Source: Gallionellaceae bacterium (GTDB lineage: Bacteria > Pseudomonadota > Gammaproteobacteria > Burkholderiales > Gallionellaceae). From it: DNA of 32,101 bases. The notes under the pieces are model-generated. The model was not told where the DNA came from. It worked only from the letters and a program-made list of their open reading frames with translations, and searched no databases. Shown here in pieces: positions 15,431 through 24,422 of the stretch. The position numbers and the translations under genes are program-made. Each line of letters begins with the position of its first letter. Positions within the stretch are counted from its first letter, which is position 1. The DNA is taken from NCBI GenBank assembly GCA_027448945.1, contig DAIDMQ010000022.1:1-32101 (forward strand), given 5' to 3'.

Positions 15431-15459
15431 TTGCCTAAGTCTGTGCTTTTATGGATAAT
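15431..15459 (+). promoter_or_regulatory. Sigma-70 promoter of rpmE
   Basis: TTGCCT (15431-15436), a 17-base spacer and GATAAT (15454-15459) form a good housekeeping promoter about 65 bases upstream of the rpmE ATG, just after the preceding terminator. Confidence 0.65.
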
Positions 15460-15524
15460 GCGCCCCTTCGTGAAATACCCATGTGCGTACACCCGCCGCA
15501 CAAAACCTTAGCTAGGAAAAGAAA

Positions 15525-15740
15525 ATGAAAGAAAATATCCACCCAAATTACCAAGAAATCGCCGTTACTTGCAGCTGTGGCAATAGTTTCAAAACCAAGT
15601 CCGTTATCGGCAAGCCCACACTGAACGTTGAAGTTTGCTCCGAATGCCACCCTTTCTACACTGGCACTCAGAAGATCATGGATACAGCAGGTCGTATCGA
15701 TAAGTTCCGTCAAAAATACGGCACTAAGACTACTGCGTAA
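15525..15740 (+). CDS. rpmE: 50S ribosomal protein L31, zinc-binding type
   Basis: This 71-residue protein is L31 of the zinc-containing (C+) type. It has the [13 protein letters not shown]-terminus, the CSC pair (Cys16/18) and C-SEC-H (Cys38/41) forming the zinc site, and the HPFYTGTQ-K block with a basic tail. L31 sits at the intersubunit bridge of the large ribosomal subunit. The ribosome site TAGGAAAAG precedes the ATG. The gene is a single transcription unit with its own promoter and terminator. Confidence 0.96.
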   Translation: MKENIHPNYQEIAVTCSCGNSFKTKSVIGKPTLNVEVCSECHPFYTGTQKIMDTAGRIDKFRQKYGTKTTA

Positions 15741-15800
15741 TCCAGCTGCACATACCAAGCTGTTAAGCTCCCGCGGGGAACTTAAGTTGCGAGAAGCATC

Positions 15801-15826
15801 AAAAAGGCAGCGTGAGCTGCCTTTTT
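15801..15826 (+). terminator. Rho-independent terminator after rpmE
   Basis: The stem AAAAAGGCAGC (15801-15811) / GCTGCCTTTTT (15816-15826) has a GTGA loop and a T-run. A second, smaller hairpin (15766-15787, around CCCGCGGGG) precedes it. Confidence 0.88.
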
Positions 15827-15855
15827 ATTTGTCCGTACACAACCATGGAATCGCA

Positions 15856-17271
15856 ATGCGCCTGCTAGTCATTTCTTTAGTTATTACATTTCTTGTCGGC
15901 TGCGCCCAGAATCCCGTCACAGGGGGGGCTGATTTTGTGATGATGTCAGAAAGTCAGGAGTTATCCCTGGGCAGGCAGGCTGATGAACAAATCAAGAAGC
16001 AATATACGGTCTATCCCTCAAAAGCGCTGCAAGACTACGTGAATATGGTCGGGCAGAAGATCGCCAAAAAGAGCCACCGTCCGCAACTGCAATATCATTT
16101 CACCGTATTAGACTCCACCGAAATAAACGCCTTCGCGCTGCCCGGAGGCTATGTATACATCACCCGCGGCATCATGGCCTACTTGAATAGCGAAGCAGAA
16201 TTGGCCGCTGTGCTTGGACACGAGATTGGTCACGTGACCGCGCGTCACGGCGTACGTCAACAGAGTGCAGCCCAAGCAGCTAATATAGGCTTAACTATTG
16301 CCTCTATTTTTGTACCCACCATTAATACCATGGGCGGCCAGAATCTTAGCAATCTGGTCGGCGGTGCATTGCTTTCGGGTTATGGGCGTGAACATGAATT
16401 GGAAGCCGACAAGCTGGGTGCAGAATATTTGGCGCGCAGCGAATATGACCCGCAAGCCATCATCAAAGTGATAGGTGTATTAAAAAATCAAGAATTGCTG
16501 GATGCTGAACTTGCCAAACAAGAGGGCCGAGAACCACGCCGCTATCACGGCTTATTTGCCACACACCCGGACAACGACACGCGATTACAACAAGCAGTAG
16601 GTGAAGCTGACAAGCAAACGGTAGCCACCCCCTATGAAGGCCACGAGGCGTTCCTCAAAGCGACTGACGGCATGGTATTCAATGACAACGCAACGCAAGG
16701 CGTGTTGCGCAACAATGCCTTCTATCAGGCAGAGCTGGGAATCACAATACAGTTCCCGCTGGACTGGCAAGTACATAACTTACCCGATAAGCTGATTGCC
16801 ATGAGCCCCAAGGGTGAAGCCAGGTTGCAGATGAAGCTGGATGAGAAACCTGAAGGCACGATAGCCGAATATGCACATCGCTTGGCGTCTGGAGGCACGG
16901 TAGAGATGCTCGCCATCAACGGACTACCGGCAGCGCTAATAACGCAATCTGATTCCCTGCAAGGCTTGATCTACTTGAACCAGCAGGCTTATCTGATAAC
17001 AGGCAAAACAAAATCAGCTGCCGAGCTCACCGCAAATCGCGCTACCATACTCGCCACGATCAACAGCTTCCATATACTAGCTGCTGATGAAAAAGAGCTG
17101 GCACGTCCTTTGGTACTCCATGTGATGACAGCAAACACAGAAGACAGCTACGCGAAATTGGCATCAACCTCACCCTTGGGCAAGTCTGCCGAAAGTTATC
17201 TGCGTCTTATCAATGCAAACTATCCCGATGGCAAACCGCAACCAGGCGGGCTCATCAAGGTCGTCAAATAG
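15856..17271 (+). CDS. M48-family metalloprotease, lipoprotein (BepA/LoiP-like)
   Basis: This 471-residue zinc protease has a lipoprotein signal with lipobox LVGC (Cys16) at the N-terminus. The peptidase M48 domain (about 60-330) carries the zinc motif HEIGH (122-126) and the third ligand in EHELEADKLG (Glu183). The HGLFATHPDNDTR segment near 303-315 is also typical. The C-terminal 130 or so residues are an extra domain without a clear family assignment. Relatives such as BepA and LoiP act in outer-membrane protein quality control in the periplasm. I chose the ATG at 15856 because it gives the signal peptide; the open frame upstream overlaps rpmE. The stop abuts the ATG of the next gene, so the two are probably coupled. 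Confidence 0.88.
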   Translation: MRLLVISLVITFLVGCAQNPVTGGADFVMMSESQELSLGRQADEQIKKQYTVYPSKALQDYVNMVGQKIAKKSHRPQLQYHFTVLDSTEINAFALPGGYVYITRGIMAYLNSEAELAAVLGHEIGHVTARHGVRQQSAAQAANIGLTIASIFVPTINTMGGQNLSNLVGGALLSGYGREHELEADKLGAEYLARSEYDPQAIIKVIGVLKNQELLDAELAKQEGREPRRYHGLFATHPDNDTRLQQAVGEADKQTVATPYEGHEAFLKATDGMVFNDNATQGVLRNNAFYQAELGITIQFPLDWQVHNLPDKLIAMSPKGEARLQMKLDEKPEGTIAEYAHRLASGGTVEMLAINGLPAALITQSDSLQGLIYLNQQAYLITGKTKSAAELTANRATILATINSFHILAADEKELARPLVLHVMTANTEDSYAKLASTSPLGKSAESYLRLINANYPDGKPQPGGLIKVVK

Positions 17272-18915
17272 ATGTACTTCATCAAGCCCACAGACCCTTA
17301 CCCCATCAGCACAGGCAAAGCCCTGATGCTGGGTATGTTGTGTCTTATCTGGCTAGGCACTGGACTAATCGGGCATGACCCGTGGAAACCCGATGAAGCT
17401 TATAGCTTTGGTTTGATCTACTCGATGACTCAAGACGGTCACTGGTTGGTTCCAACGCTAGCGGGCGAGCCTTTTATGGATAAGCCACCGCTGTACTACT
17501 GGACAGCCGCTTTGTTCTCACAAATCTTTTCTGGATTTTTACCCGCCCATGATGGGGCACGCTTAGCGAGTGGCTATTTTAGTGCGATCACACTGCTCTT
17601 CACCGGACTTAGCGGCCGCAAGTTATATGGCGAGAATCGCGGCTGGGCCTCTGCAATCATCGTTATCGGGTGTTTGGGGATGTTGGTGCACGCACACCAG
17701 ATGGTTACCGATCTGGCATTGCTGAGCGGTTGCGCGATGATGTTATACGGCTACAGCCACAGCCAAGAACATCCGTATTTTTCGGGCTTTTGGTTGGGTT
17801 TGGGGATGGGTGTTGGCTTTATGTCCAAAGGATTCATCGCCCCCATATTCTTTATCCTGATCGCCGCGCTATTGCCAATATTTTTCAAAGTGTGGCGCGA
17901 AAAGAACTTTGCAATCAGTTTGGGCGTAGCAATTTTAGTTGCACTGCCGTGGTTGACGATATGGCCGCTGCTGCTGTTTTTGCACTCCCCATCACTATTT
18001 CACGAGTGGATATGGACTTATAACATCGGGCGTTGGATAGACTATGTTAGTAACGGGCCAAGTACAGATTCATTCTATTACCTGCAAAATCTGCCTTGGT
18101 TAGCATGGCCCGCTTGGCCATTGGCGGCTTGGGTAATTTGGAAGTCGCGCAGTCGCTTGTCGCAACGTGACGATTTGCAATTGCCGCTGGTGAGTTTCGT
18201 CGTGATGCTCGTCACGCTGAGTTTCGTACCCAACATCGAGGAGGTGTTCGCACTACCGTTAATCCTGCCAATCAGCTTACTCGCCGCAGCCTCACTCTCC
18301 ACACTGAAACGCGGTGCAGCCAATGCGCTGGATTGGTTCGGATTGATGCTGTTCGCGCTGATGGCAATCGCGATGTGGTGGGGCTGGGGCGGTCTATTAT
18401 TGGACAACCAAGCCAAAATTACACGCTGGTTGAAAGACTATCAACCTAGCTTCGTCCCCACGTTAGATGACACTGCCGCAGCTATTGCACTCCTCTCCAC
18501 TGCACTGTGGTTGGTTCTGGTATGGCGTGTGGGCCGATCTATGCGCCGTGCGGTTGTGAACTGGGCTGCAGGTATCACCTTAGTCTGGATCTTGGCAATG
18601 AGCTTATGGCTACCTTGGTTGGACAGCGGCAAGAGCTACCGCAAGATGGTAATCGCCCTCAAACATGAACTACCGGTCACGTACACTTGTATACGCCGCG
18701 AGAATTTGGGAAATGGTCAGCGCGCGATGTTGTACTACTTTGGCGACATCCGCACCCGGAAAGATGAACTGCATCGTTGCGACCTACGTTTGATTCAAGG
18801 CAAGAGAATCACCCGCACCACACCCGATAGCGCGCACTGGGAAAAAATCTGGGAAGGTAGTCGCCTAGATGACAAGAGCGAACAATATCGTTTGTACCGC
18901 AAGCGCAAAGGCTGA
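17272..18915 (+). CDS. ArnT-like membrane glycosyltransferase (GT83/PMT family)
   Basis: This 547-residue polytopic inner-membrane protein has about twelve hydrophobic segments and the N-terminal DPWKPDEAYSFG motif, whose Asp/Glu pair is the catalytic signature of ArnT/PMT (GT-C fold) transferases. It also has the HWLVPTLAGEPFMDKPPLYYW loop, here split around MDKPPL. ArnT moves aminoarabinose from undecaprenyl phosphate to lipid A; close relatives use other sugars or protein acceptors, so the substrate is unknown. A soluble C-terminal domain of about 110 residues follows the last membrane segment. The start codon immediately follows the upstream stop with no gap. The 3' end lies 15 bases from the convergent antiporter gene. 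Confidence 0.85.
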   Translation: MYFIKPTDPYPISTGKALMLGMLCLIWLGTGLIGHDPWKPDEAYSFGLIYSMTQDGHWLVPTLAGEPFMDKPPLYYWTAALFSQIFSGFLPAHDGARLASGYFSAITLLFTGLSGRKLYGENRGWASAIIVIGCLGMLVHAHQMVTDLALLSGCAMMLYGYSHSQEHPYFSGFWLGLGMGVGFMSKGFIAPIFFILIAALLPIFFKVWREKNFAISLGVAILVALPWLTIWPLLLFLHSPSLFHEWIWTYNIGRWIDYVSNGPSTDSFYYLQNLPWLAWPAWPLAAWVIWKSRSRLSQRDDLQLPLVSFVVMLVTLSFVPNIEEVFALPLILPISLLAAASLSTLKRGAANALDWFGLMLFALMAIAMWWGWGGLLLDNQAKITRWLKDYQPSFVPTLDDTAAAIALLSTALWLVLVWRVGRSMRRAVVNWAAGITLVWILAMSLWLPWLDSGKSYRKMVIALKHELPVTYTCIRRENLGNGQRAMLYYFGDIRTRKDELHRCDLRLIQGKRITRTTPDSAHWEKIWEGSRLDDKSEQYRLYRKRKG

Positions 18916-18930
18916 GCAATCTAACCAGCC

Positions 18931-20898
18931 TCATTTGCCCTTATGTAAGCGCAGTTCGGCTTGCAGCAGTGCTTCAGGCAGCCCTAGCAACACCAGCACA
19001 TCACCCGCTTGCAACACAACCTCTTCGCTGGTCTGTATTTCTTTAACGCCGTGACGACGTACTGAGTTAACTTCAATGTTCAGCTTACCCAAATCCATCT
19101 CGCGCAGATGTTTACCTACGGCAGCGTGTTCGCTCTTTAGATAGATGCGCAGGAATCTAGGTTGTAAGCGCTCGGTGGCCTCGCCTACTTCGTTACCACG
19201 GAAGTAACCACTAAACACAGCATAACGACGGGCGCGGCTCTCTTGTATCTGGCGTATCACCCTATTCAGAGGCACTCCCGCCATCAGCAATACTTGCGAT
19301 GCCAACATCACGCTACCTTCAACGACCTCGGCCACGACTTCTGCAGCACCTGCCTTCTTAAGAGTCTCCACATCCGCATCATCGGCCGTGCGCACGATCA
19401 CTGGCAGATCGGGACGCAACTCTTTCACATGGCGCAAAATGGCTAAGGCAGAGTGCTTGTCGGTATAAGAAATGACCAGCGCACTTGCACGCATCAGCCC
19501 GGCGGCAACCAGCACTTCTTTCTTGGCAGCATCGCCGTACACCACACTTTTTTTGGCCGCTAACGCCTCGCGTACGCGACGTGAATCCAAATCAAGCGCA
19601 ATGAAACGCAAACCCTCTTGCTCAAGGAAATTGGCCAAAGAGTGGCCACTGCGACCATAGCCGCAAATGATCACATGGCCTTTATTCATCATGCTTTGAA
19701 TCGCTATCTGGTGTAGCTGCATTGCTCGATTAGTCCATTCCGCAGCAGAGAAACGTCGCGCAATCGCCTCGCCATGCTGGATCAAAAAGGGTGCCGCCAA
19801 CATCGAGATCAGCATCGCTGCCAGCGCGATTTGCAATACCTCGGCGCTTACCAAATGGGTGTTGTCGGCCAGGGTCAACAACACAAAACCAAATTCACCC
19901 GCTTGAGCTAAACCGATACCGCTACGTAGCGCAACACCCCAGTCACCCTCGAAGGCACGTGCCAGCAGCGTCACCACCAAGCCTTTGCATAAAATAAGCG
20001 CCACAACCGTCAACATCACCCAGCCCAGATCACTCACCACCGCACCAAGATTTAGTTTCATGCCAATAGTTACGAAAAACAAGCCCAGTAAAACATCACG
20101 GAAGGGCTTGATATCCTCTTCCACCTGATAACGGTATTCAGTCTCCGAAATCAACATACCTGCCACGAACGCACCCAACGCCAATGACAATCCCGCCAAC
20201 TCAGTGAGATAGGATAAGCCCAGCGTGATGAGCAACACGTTGAGCATGAATAGTTCGGAAGATTTTTGACGTGCTACCAAATGAAACCAGTGGCGCATCA
20301 CATGTTGACCTACTACCAGCAACACCACCAATACGATCGCGGCCTTCAAGGTCGCATACAACAGTGTGGAACTCAGATTGGCGGAGTTAGATGCCAGTGC
20401 GGGAATAATAATCAGCAAGGGGACCACGGCCAAATCTTGGAACAGCAACACGCCCATCATCTGGCGTCCATAAGGCAGATTCAACTCGGCGCGTTCCACC
20501 AGCATCTTGCTAACGATGGCAGTGGACGACATCGCCAACATCCCGCCCAACGCCAGGCCAGAGCGCCAATCTAGGCCGAATACCCAGGCAATCAACATGA
20601 CCACTGACATACTGATCAAGACTTGCGCACCACCCAAGCCGAACACCGTGCGCTTCATCGCCATCAAACGCGTCAGACTAAATTCCAAACCGATACTGAA
20701 CATCAGGAAAACCACGCCAAACTCAGCCAAGTGTTGCGTACCCAGCGACTCGGGTATCCATGCCAGTGCGTGCGGCCCTATCAATATGCCTACGGTCAGA
20801 TAACCTAACATCACCGGTAATTTCAGGACACGGCAGAGCACCACCACAGCAACCGCTGTAGCCAATAAAATCAGAACCAAGGTTAGGGAGTTGTCCAT
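18931..20898 (-). CDS. CPA2 monovalent cation:proton antiporter with RCK domain (KefB/YbaL-like)
   Basis: This 655-residue protein has an N-terminal Na/H exchanger domain (about 1-385) of some twelve membrane segments. It contains the GYLTVGILIGPHAL and FSIGLEFSL blocks and the ALGAFVAGMLISET motif typical of the CPA2 group. A TrkA-N/RCK nucleotide-binding domain follows (about 412-530; GYGRSGHSLANFL is the Rossmann glycine motif). A TrkA-C domain lies at about 565-650. Such proteins exchange K+ or Na+ for protons, with gating by NAD(H) or glutathione adducts in Kef systems. No Kef ancillary flavoprotein gene (KefF/KefG) is adjacent. The gene diverges from kdsD across 153 bases. Confidence 0.9.
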   Translation of the reverse strand: MDNSLTLVLILLATAVAVVVLCRVLKLPVMLGYLTVGILIGPHALAWIPESLGTQHLAEFGVVFLMFSIGLEFSLTRLMAMKRTVFGLGGAQVLISMSVVMLIAWVFGLDWRSGLALGGMLAMSSTAIVSKMLVERAELNLPYGRQMMGVLLFQDLAVVPLLIIIPALASNSANLSSTLLYATLKAAIVLVVLLVVGQHVMRHWFHLVARQKSSELFMLNVLLITLGLSYLTELAGLSLALGAFVAGMLISETEYRYQVEEDIKPFRDVLLGLFFVTIGMKLNLGAVVSDLGWVMLTVVALILCKGLVVTLLARAFEGDWGVALRSGIGLAQAGEFGFVLLTLADNTHLVSAEVLQIALAAMLISMLAAPFLIQHGEAIARRFSAAEWTNRAMQLHQIAIQSMMNKGHVIICGYGRSGHSLANFLEQEGLRFIALDLDSRRVREALAAKKSVVYGDAAKKEVLVAAGLMRASALVISYTDKHSALAILRHVKELRPDLPVIVRTADDADVETLKKAGAAEVVAEVVEGSVMLASQVLLMAGVPLNRVIRQIQESRARRYAVFSGYFRGNEVGEATERLQPRFLRIYLKSEHAAVGKHLREMDLGKLNIEVNSVRRHGVKEIQTSEEVVLQAGDVLVLLGLPEALLQAELRLHKGK

Positions 20899-21038
20899 TG
20901 AATCGTATAAGCAGTTTTCAAACCGTTATGATGATGCCGTACTGATAAAGGATTTGCAAAGGATAGATAGTCGTTCTGCCTACCAACTGATGCATGACCG
21001 GACACAATACACAGCTAAAAATATATTTCTCGCACTGT

Positions 21039-21054
21039 TATAATCTCCCGCATG
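21039..21054 (+). promoter_or_regulatory. Consensus -10 box placing the kdsD transcript start at its ATG (possible leaderless mRNA)
   Basis: TATAAT at 21039-21044 is a perfect -10 element. The kdsD ATG begins at 21052, seven bases after it, which is where transcription would be expected to start. The -35 position (about 21016-21021) reads TAAAAA, a weak match. There is no Shine-Dalgarno sequence between box and start codon. Confidence 0.55.
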
Positions 21055-22038
21055 ACTATATCCCACACCGCCACCCACCGCGCGCTGGAACTTGCCCGCG
21101 AAGTTTTAAACATCGAAGCCGCTGCTGTGAGCGCGCTCGCAAATCGCTTAGGCGATGACTTCCTGAATGCACTGGACCTTATCCTTAGTTGTCATGGCCG
21201 CGTCATCGTTAGTGGCATGGGCAAGTCCGGCCATATCGCCCGCAAGATCGCGGCAACCATGTCTAGCACCGGCACTCCCGCTTATTTTGTCCATCCTGGT
21301 GAAGCCAGCCACGGCGATCTGGGCATGATCACACAATCAGACGTCATCATCGGTATCTCATATTCGGGCGAGAGTCAGGAGTTGATGACCATCGTTCCAG
21401 TGATCAAGCGTCAAGGTGCAAAACTCATTTGCATAACCGGTTTTGAAAAGTCCAGCCTAGCTGTCTCCGCCGATGTACATCTGAATGCACACGTCGACAA
21501 AGAAGCGTGCCCGATGGGCTTGGCTCCAACCGCCAGCACCACAGCCGCGCTCGCACTGGGTGATGCTTTGGCAGTTGCACTGCTAGATGCCAAAGGCTTT
21601 GGCAAAGAAGATTTTGCAAGATCACATCCGGGTGGCAGCTTGGGCCGTCGCTTGCTCACGCATGTGCGTGACATCATGCGCACTGGTGAGCGTCTGCCGA
21701 TGGTGGGTGAAGATGCGATGCTCAGCGAAGCGCTGATGGAAATATCCAAGAAAGGTGTGGGAATGACGGCAATCGTGGATGAAAGTATGCGGGTAATGGG
21801 CATCTATACCGACGGCGACCTGCGCCGCACGTTGGCCAAAAATCTGGACTTCAACACCACTCCTGTACGCAGCGTAATGTCTGCACATCCACGCTGCATA
21901 GGCCCAGACGCACTTGCAGTTGAAGCCGTGCAGGCCATGGACACAACGAACATCAACCAAATATTGGTGGTAGACGGGAACAATATCCTGATTGGTGCGC
22001 TCAATATGCACGACTTGCTACACGCTAAAGTCATTTAA
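21052..22038 (+). CDS. kdsD: D-arabinose-5-phosphate isomerase
   Basis: KdsD (KpsF/GutQ family) converts ribulose-5-phosphate to arabinose-5-phosphate, the first committed step to Kdo. The 328-residue protein has an N-terminal SIS domain (about 40-180). This carries the SGMGKSGHIARKIAAT phosphosugar-binding motif, the HPGEASHGDLGM block with catalytic His, and the PTASTTAALALGDALA segment. Two C-terminal CBS domains follow (about 205-325). Length matches E. coli KdsD. It is first in a plus-strand run of Kdo and LPS-transport genes that continues to rpoN and beyond. The start lacks a ribosome site and lies right after a -10 box. Confidence 0.95.
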   Translation: MTISHTATHRALELAREVLNIEAAAVSALANRLGDDFLNALDLILSCHGRVIVSGMGKSGHIARKIAATMSSTGTPAYFVHPGEASHGDLGMITQSDVIIGISYSGESQELMTIVPVIKRQGAKLICITGFEKSSLAVSADVHLNAHVDKEACPMGLAPTASTTAALALGDALAVALLDAKGFGKEDFARSHPGGSLGRRLLTHVRDIMRTGERLPMVGEDAMLSEALMEISKKGVGMTAIVDESMRVMGIYTDGDLRRTLAKNLDFNTTPVRSVMSAHPRCIGPDALAVEAVQAMDTTNINQILVVDGNNILIGALNMHDLLHAKVI

Positions 22039-22058
22039 TCTAATAACTGGAGAACAAC

Positions 22059-22577
22059 ATGTTGCTCAGCCGCGCAAAACTTATCAAGCTGGTCACTTTC
22101 GATGTCGATGGTGTGATGACCGATGGCGGCTTGTACCTGTCGGACTCGGGTAACGAATTCAAGCGTTTCAACACCTTGGATGGCCTGGGCATCAAACTAC
22201 TAAAGGCCAGTGGCATACAGGTCGCGATCATCACTGGGCGATCTTCTAAATGCGTGGCGTTGCGTGCCCAAAACCTAGGCATAGAGCATGTCTACCAAGG
22301 TATAGAGCGCAAGATCGACGCCATGAACGACTTACTCAACAAACTCAAACTGACCCGCGATGCCGCCGCTTATATGGGCGACGACGTAGTCGATCTGCCT
22401 GTGATGCGCAACGTAGGGCTATCGATTAGCGTACCTGACGCCCCGCAAATTGTCAGGGAACACGCAAGTTACATAACCCAGCGTCGCGGCGGCAATGGTG
22501 CGGTACGCGAAGCCTGCGAATTGCTGATGCATGCGCAAGGCACACTGGATGGTCAGTTGGCGCAATATCTTCAATGA
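22059..22577 (+). CDS. kdsC: Kdo-8-phosphate phosphatase
   Basis: KdsC is a HAD-superfamily phosphatase that releases Kdo from Kdo-8-phosphate. The 172-residue protein has HAD motif I DVDGVMTDG (about 15-23), motif II in IITGRSS, a lysine-bearing segment ERKIDAM, and motif IV GDDVVDLPVM. Size is normal. Ribosome site CTGGAG is at 22047-22052. It is 20 bases after kdsD and overlaps lptC by four bases (ATGA). Confidence 0.95.
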   Translation: MLLSRAKLIKLVTFDVDGVMTDGGLYLSDSGNEFKRFNTLDGLGIKLLKASGIQVAIITGRSSKCVALRAQNLGIEHVYQGIERKIDAMNDLLNKLKLTRDAAAYMGDDVVDLPVMRNVGLSISVPDAPQIVREHASYITQRRGGNGAVREACELLMHAQGTLDGQLAQYLQ

Positions 22578-23155
22578 CACTAGCCTCCCGTGCGCGCTCT
22601 TGGTTACCCCTGTTGCCGCTGTTGGGCATTTTGGCAGTCACCTATTGGCTGGACCAAAAATCTCAGCCCGAGGGCGCAAGCGTGGACAACAGCAAACTGC
22701 ACACACCGGATGCGATCGTAGACAATCTCAAAGCCGTCACCTTGAGTCAGCAGGGCAAGCCCAGTTTTATCATGTCTGCCAAGCAACTAGTCCACTATGC
22801 CGACGACGACAGTACCACCCTGGTGGCTCCAGACATCATGTCACTTTCACCAATTCACCCCGATGTACACATGAGTGCAAACAAGGGTACTTTGTCCAGC
22901 AAAGGTGATGTCATCGAGCTCATGGAAGACGTCAAGATTGTGCGAAAACCCGGCAAGAACAGCGGCGAACTGATGGTCACCACAGATTACATCAAACTGG
23001 TACCCGAACTTGAAACAGCACAGACGCATAAAGCTGTGACAGTGATTGAGAACAACAACCGCATTAGTGCAGTCGGCATGGAAATGGACAACAAAGCGCG
23101 CATCATCAAACTACTTTCACGAGTGAGAGCCAGCAATGCAACCAATCAAAACTAG
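22574..23155 (+). CDS. lptC: LPS export protein LptC
   Basis: This 193-residue bitopic inner-membrane protein has one N-terminal membrane helix (about 10-26) followed by a periplasmic beta-jellyroll of the LptC/OstA type. It bridges the LptB2FG transporter to LptA in the LPS export machine. Recognisable features are the YWLDQKSQ junction, the FIMSAKQLVHYADDD strand and the GDVIELMEDVKIVR strand. The gene overlaps kdsC by four bases and lptA by 20 bases, the standard tight arrangement. Confidence 0.93.
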   Translation: MTLASRARSWLPLLPLLGILAVTYWLDQKSQPEGASVDNSKLHTPDAIVDNLKAVTLSQQGKPSFIMSAKQLVHYADDDSTTLVAPDIMSLSPIHPDVHMSANKGTLSSKGDVIELMEDVKIVRKPGKNSGELMVTTDYIKLVPELETAQTHKAVTVIENNNRISAVGMEMDNKARIIKLLSRVRASNATNQN

Positions 23156-23672
23156 TTTCGCAATCCTCCTCTCGTTATATAGCTTGAGCGTATGGGCAGA
23201 GAAAGGCGATCGCGATCAGCCCATGCAGATCGAAGCCGACCAAGTGGTGATGAATGACGTAGAAAAGACCAGCGTATTCACTGGCAACGTGGAGGTCCGT
23301 CAGGGAACGATGGAGATACACGGTGACAAAATCGCCATCAACCAAGACAAGCAGGGCAACAAAATCAGCAATATCTATGGACAACCCGCCAGCTTTAAAC
23401 AAAAGCGCGAAGGACTGGATGAATATGTGGAGGGATATGGCCAACATATCGTTTATGACACCGATATGCAGACACTAGATCTTTACGGTCAGGCAAAACT
23501 GAAACGCGAACATGATTTCATCCGTGGCGAACATATCAATTACAACGCGCAAAGTGAAATCTTCATCGCCGATAATGGTGCCAACACAAGTGGAACAACA
23601 AAACAACGTGTGCGTGCCGTGTTGCAACCGCGAAAAGATCATGCGGTGACGCTCCCTATGGAGAAAAAATGA
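23136..23672 (+). CDS. lptA: LPS transport periplasmic bridge protein LptA
   Basis: This 178-residue precursor has a Sec signal peptide (cleavage after SVWA, about residue 21) and an OstA-like beta-jellyroll that polymerises into the trans-periplasmic LPS bridge. Typical strands are [28 protein letters not shown] and the [16 protein letters not shown] segment. The gene overlaps lptC by 20 bases, and its stop overlaps the lptB start as ATGA. Confidence 0.94.
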   Translation: MQPIKTSFAILLSLYSLSVWAEKGDRDQPMQIEADQVVMNDVEKTSVFTGNVEVRQGTMEIHGDKIAINQDKQGNKISNIYGQPASFKQKREGLDEYVEGYGQHIVYDTDMQTLDLYGQAKLKREHDFIRGEHINYNAQSEIFIADNGANTSGTTKQRVRAVLQPRKDHAVTLPMEKK

Positions 23673-24391
23673 GCGAGCTAAGAGCCGTCGGGCTAAAGAA
23701 GCAGTACGGTTCACGCACAGTTGTACGTGATGCCTCACTGAGTGTGAAAAGTGGCGAAGTAGTCGGGCTGCTGGGCCCCAATGGGGCAGGCAAGACCACT
23801 TCTTTCTATATGATCGTCGGTCTGGTTGCCGCCGATGGTGGCGAGATATTCATTGATGACAACAATATCACCCACCTCCCTATCCACCGTCGTGCCCGAC
23901 TAGGGTTGGGTTATCTCCCGCAAGAAGCCTCTATCTTCAGACGTATGACAGTGACCGAGAACATCAAAGCAGTGTTGGAACTGCACGGACTGGCGAATGG
24001 TGAGCTGCAGACACGCTTGGAGAACCTGTTGGAAGACCTGCACATTACCCACATCCGCAACAATCCCGCCATCAGCCTGTCCGGTGGTGAGCGCAGACGC
24101 GTTGAGATCGCGCGCGCTTTGGCGACCGACCCGCGCTTCATCTTACTTGATGAACCGTTCGCGGGTGTCGACCCCATCGCGGTCATCGACATCCAAAAGA
24201 TCATCAGCTTCCTCAAGCAACGTGACATCGGCGTCCTTATCACCGACCACAATGTGCGCGAGACACTAGGCATCTGTGATCGCGCTTACATCATCAATGC
24301 AGGCGCGGTAATGGCGGAAGGCAAGCCCGAAGAAATAATCTATAATGAGGGCGTGAGGAAAGTATATCTGGGTGAACACTTCAAGCTATGA
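23669..24391 (+). CDS. lptB: LPS export ABC transporter ATPase LptB
   Basis: LptB is the cytoplasmic ATPase that powers LPS extraction. The 240-residue protein has Walker [10 protein letters not shown] (36-44), the Q-loop region LPQEAS, the ABC signature [15 protein letters not shown], Walker [13 protein letters not shown] and the switch His in ITDHNVRET. All are intact. The partner permeases LptF/LptG are not in this window, as is usual. It is coupled to lptA by ATGA and lies 31 bases upstream of rpoN. Confidence 0.97.
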   Translation: MSELRAVGLKKQYGSRTVVRDASLSVKSGEVVGLLGPNGAGKTTSFYMIVGLVAADGGEIFIDDNNITHLPIHRRARLGLGYLPQEASIFRRMTVTENIKAVLELHGLANGELQTRLENLLEDLHITHIRNNPAISLSGGERRRVEIARALATDPRFILLDEPFAGVDPIAVIDIQKIISFLKQRDIGVLITDHNVRETLGICDRAYIINAGAVMAEGKPEEIIYNEGVRKVYLGEHFKL

Positions 24392-24422
24392 CGCGAAGGT
24401 ATCCCGGAACGAACAACAGTTA

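Noticed and set aside
15628..15855. N-terminal extension of the M48 protease through rpmE
   Set aside because: It overlaps rpmE and its terminator; the ATG at 15856 gives a proper lipoprotein signal.
24372..24422. GTG start for rpoN inside lptB
   Set aside because: Adds 17 residues unlike any RpoN N-terminus; the ATG at 24423 matches region I of the family.
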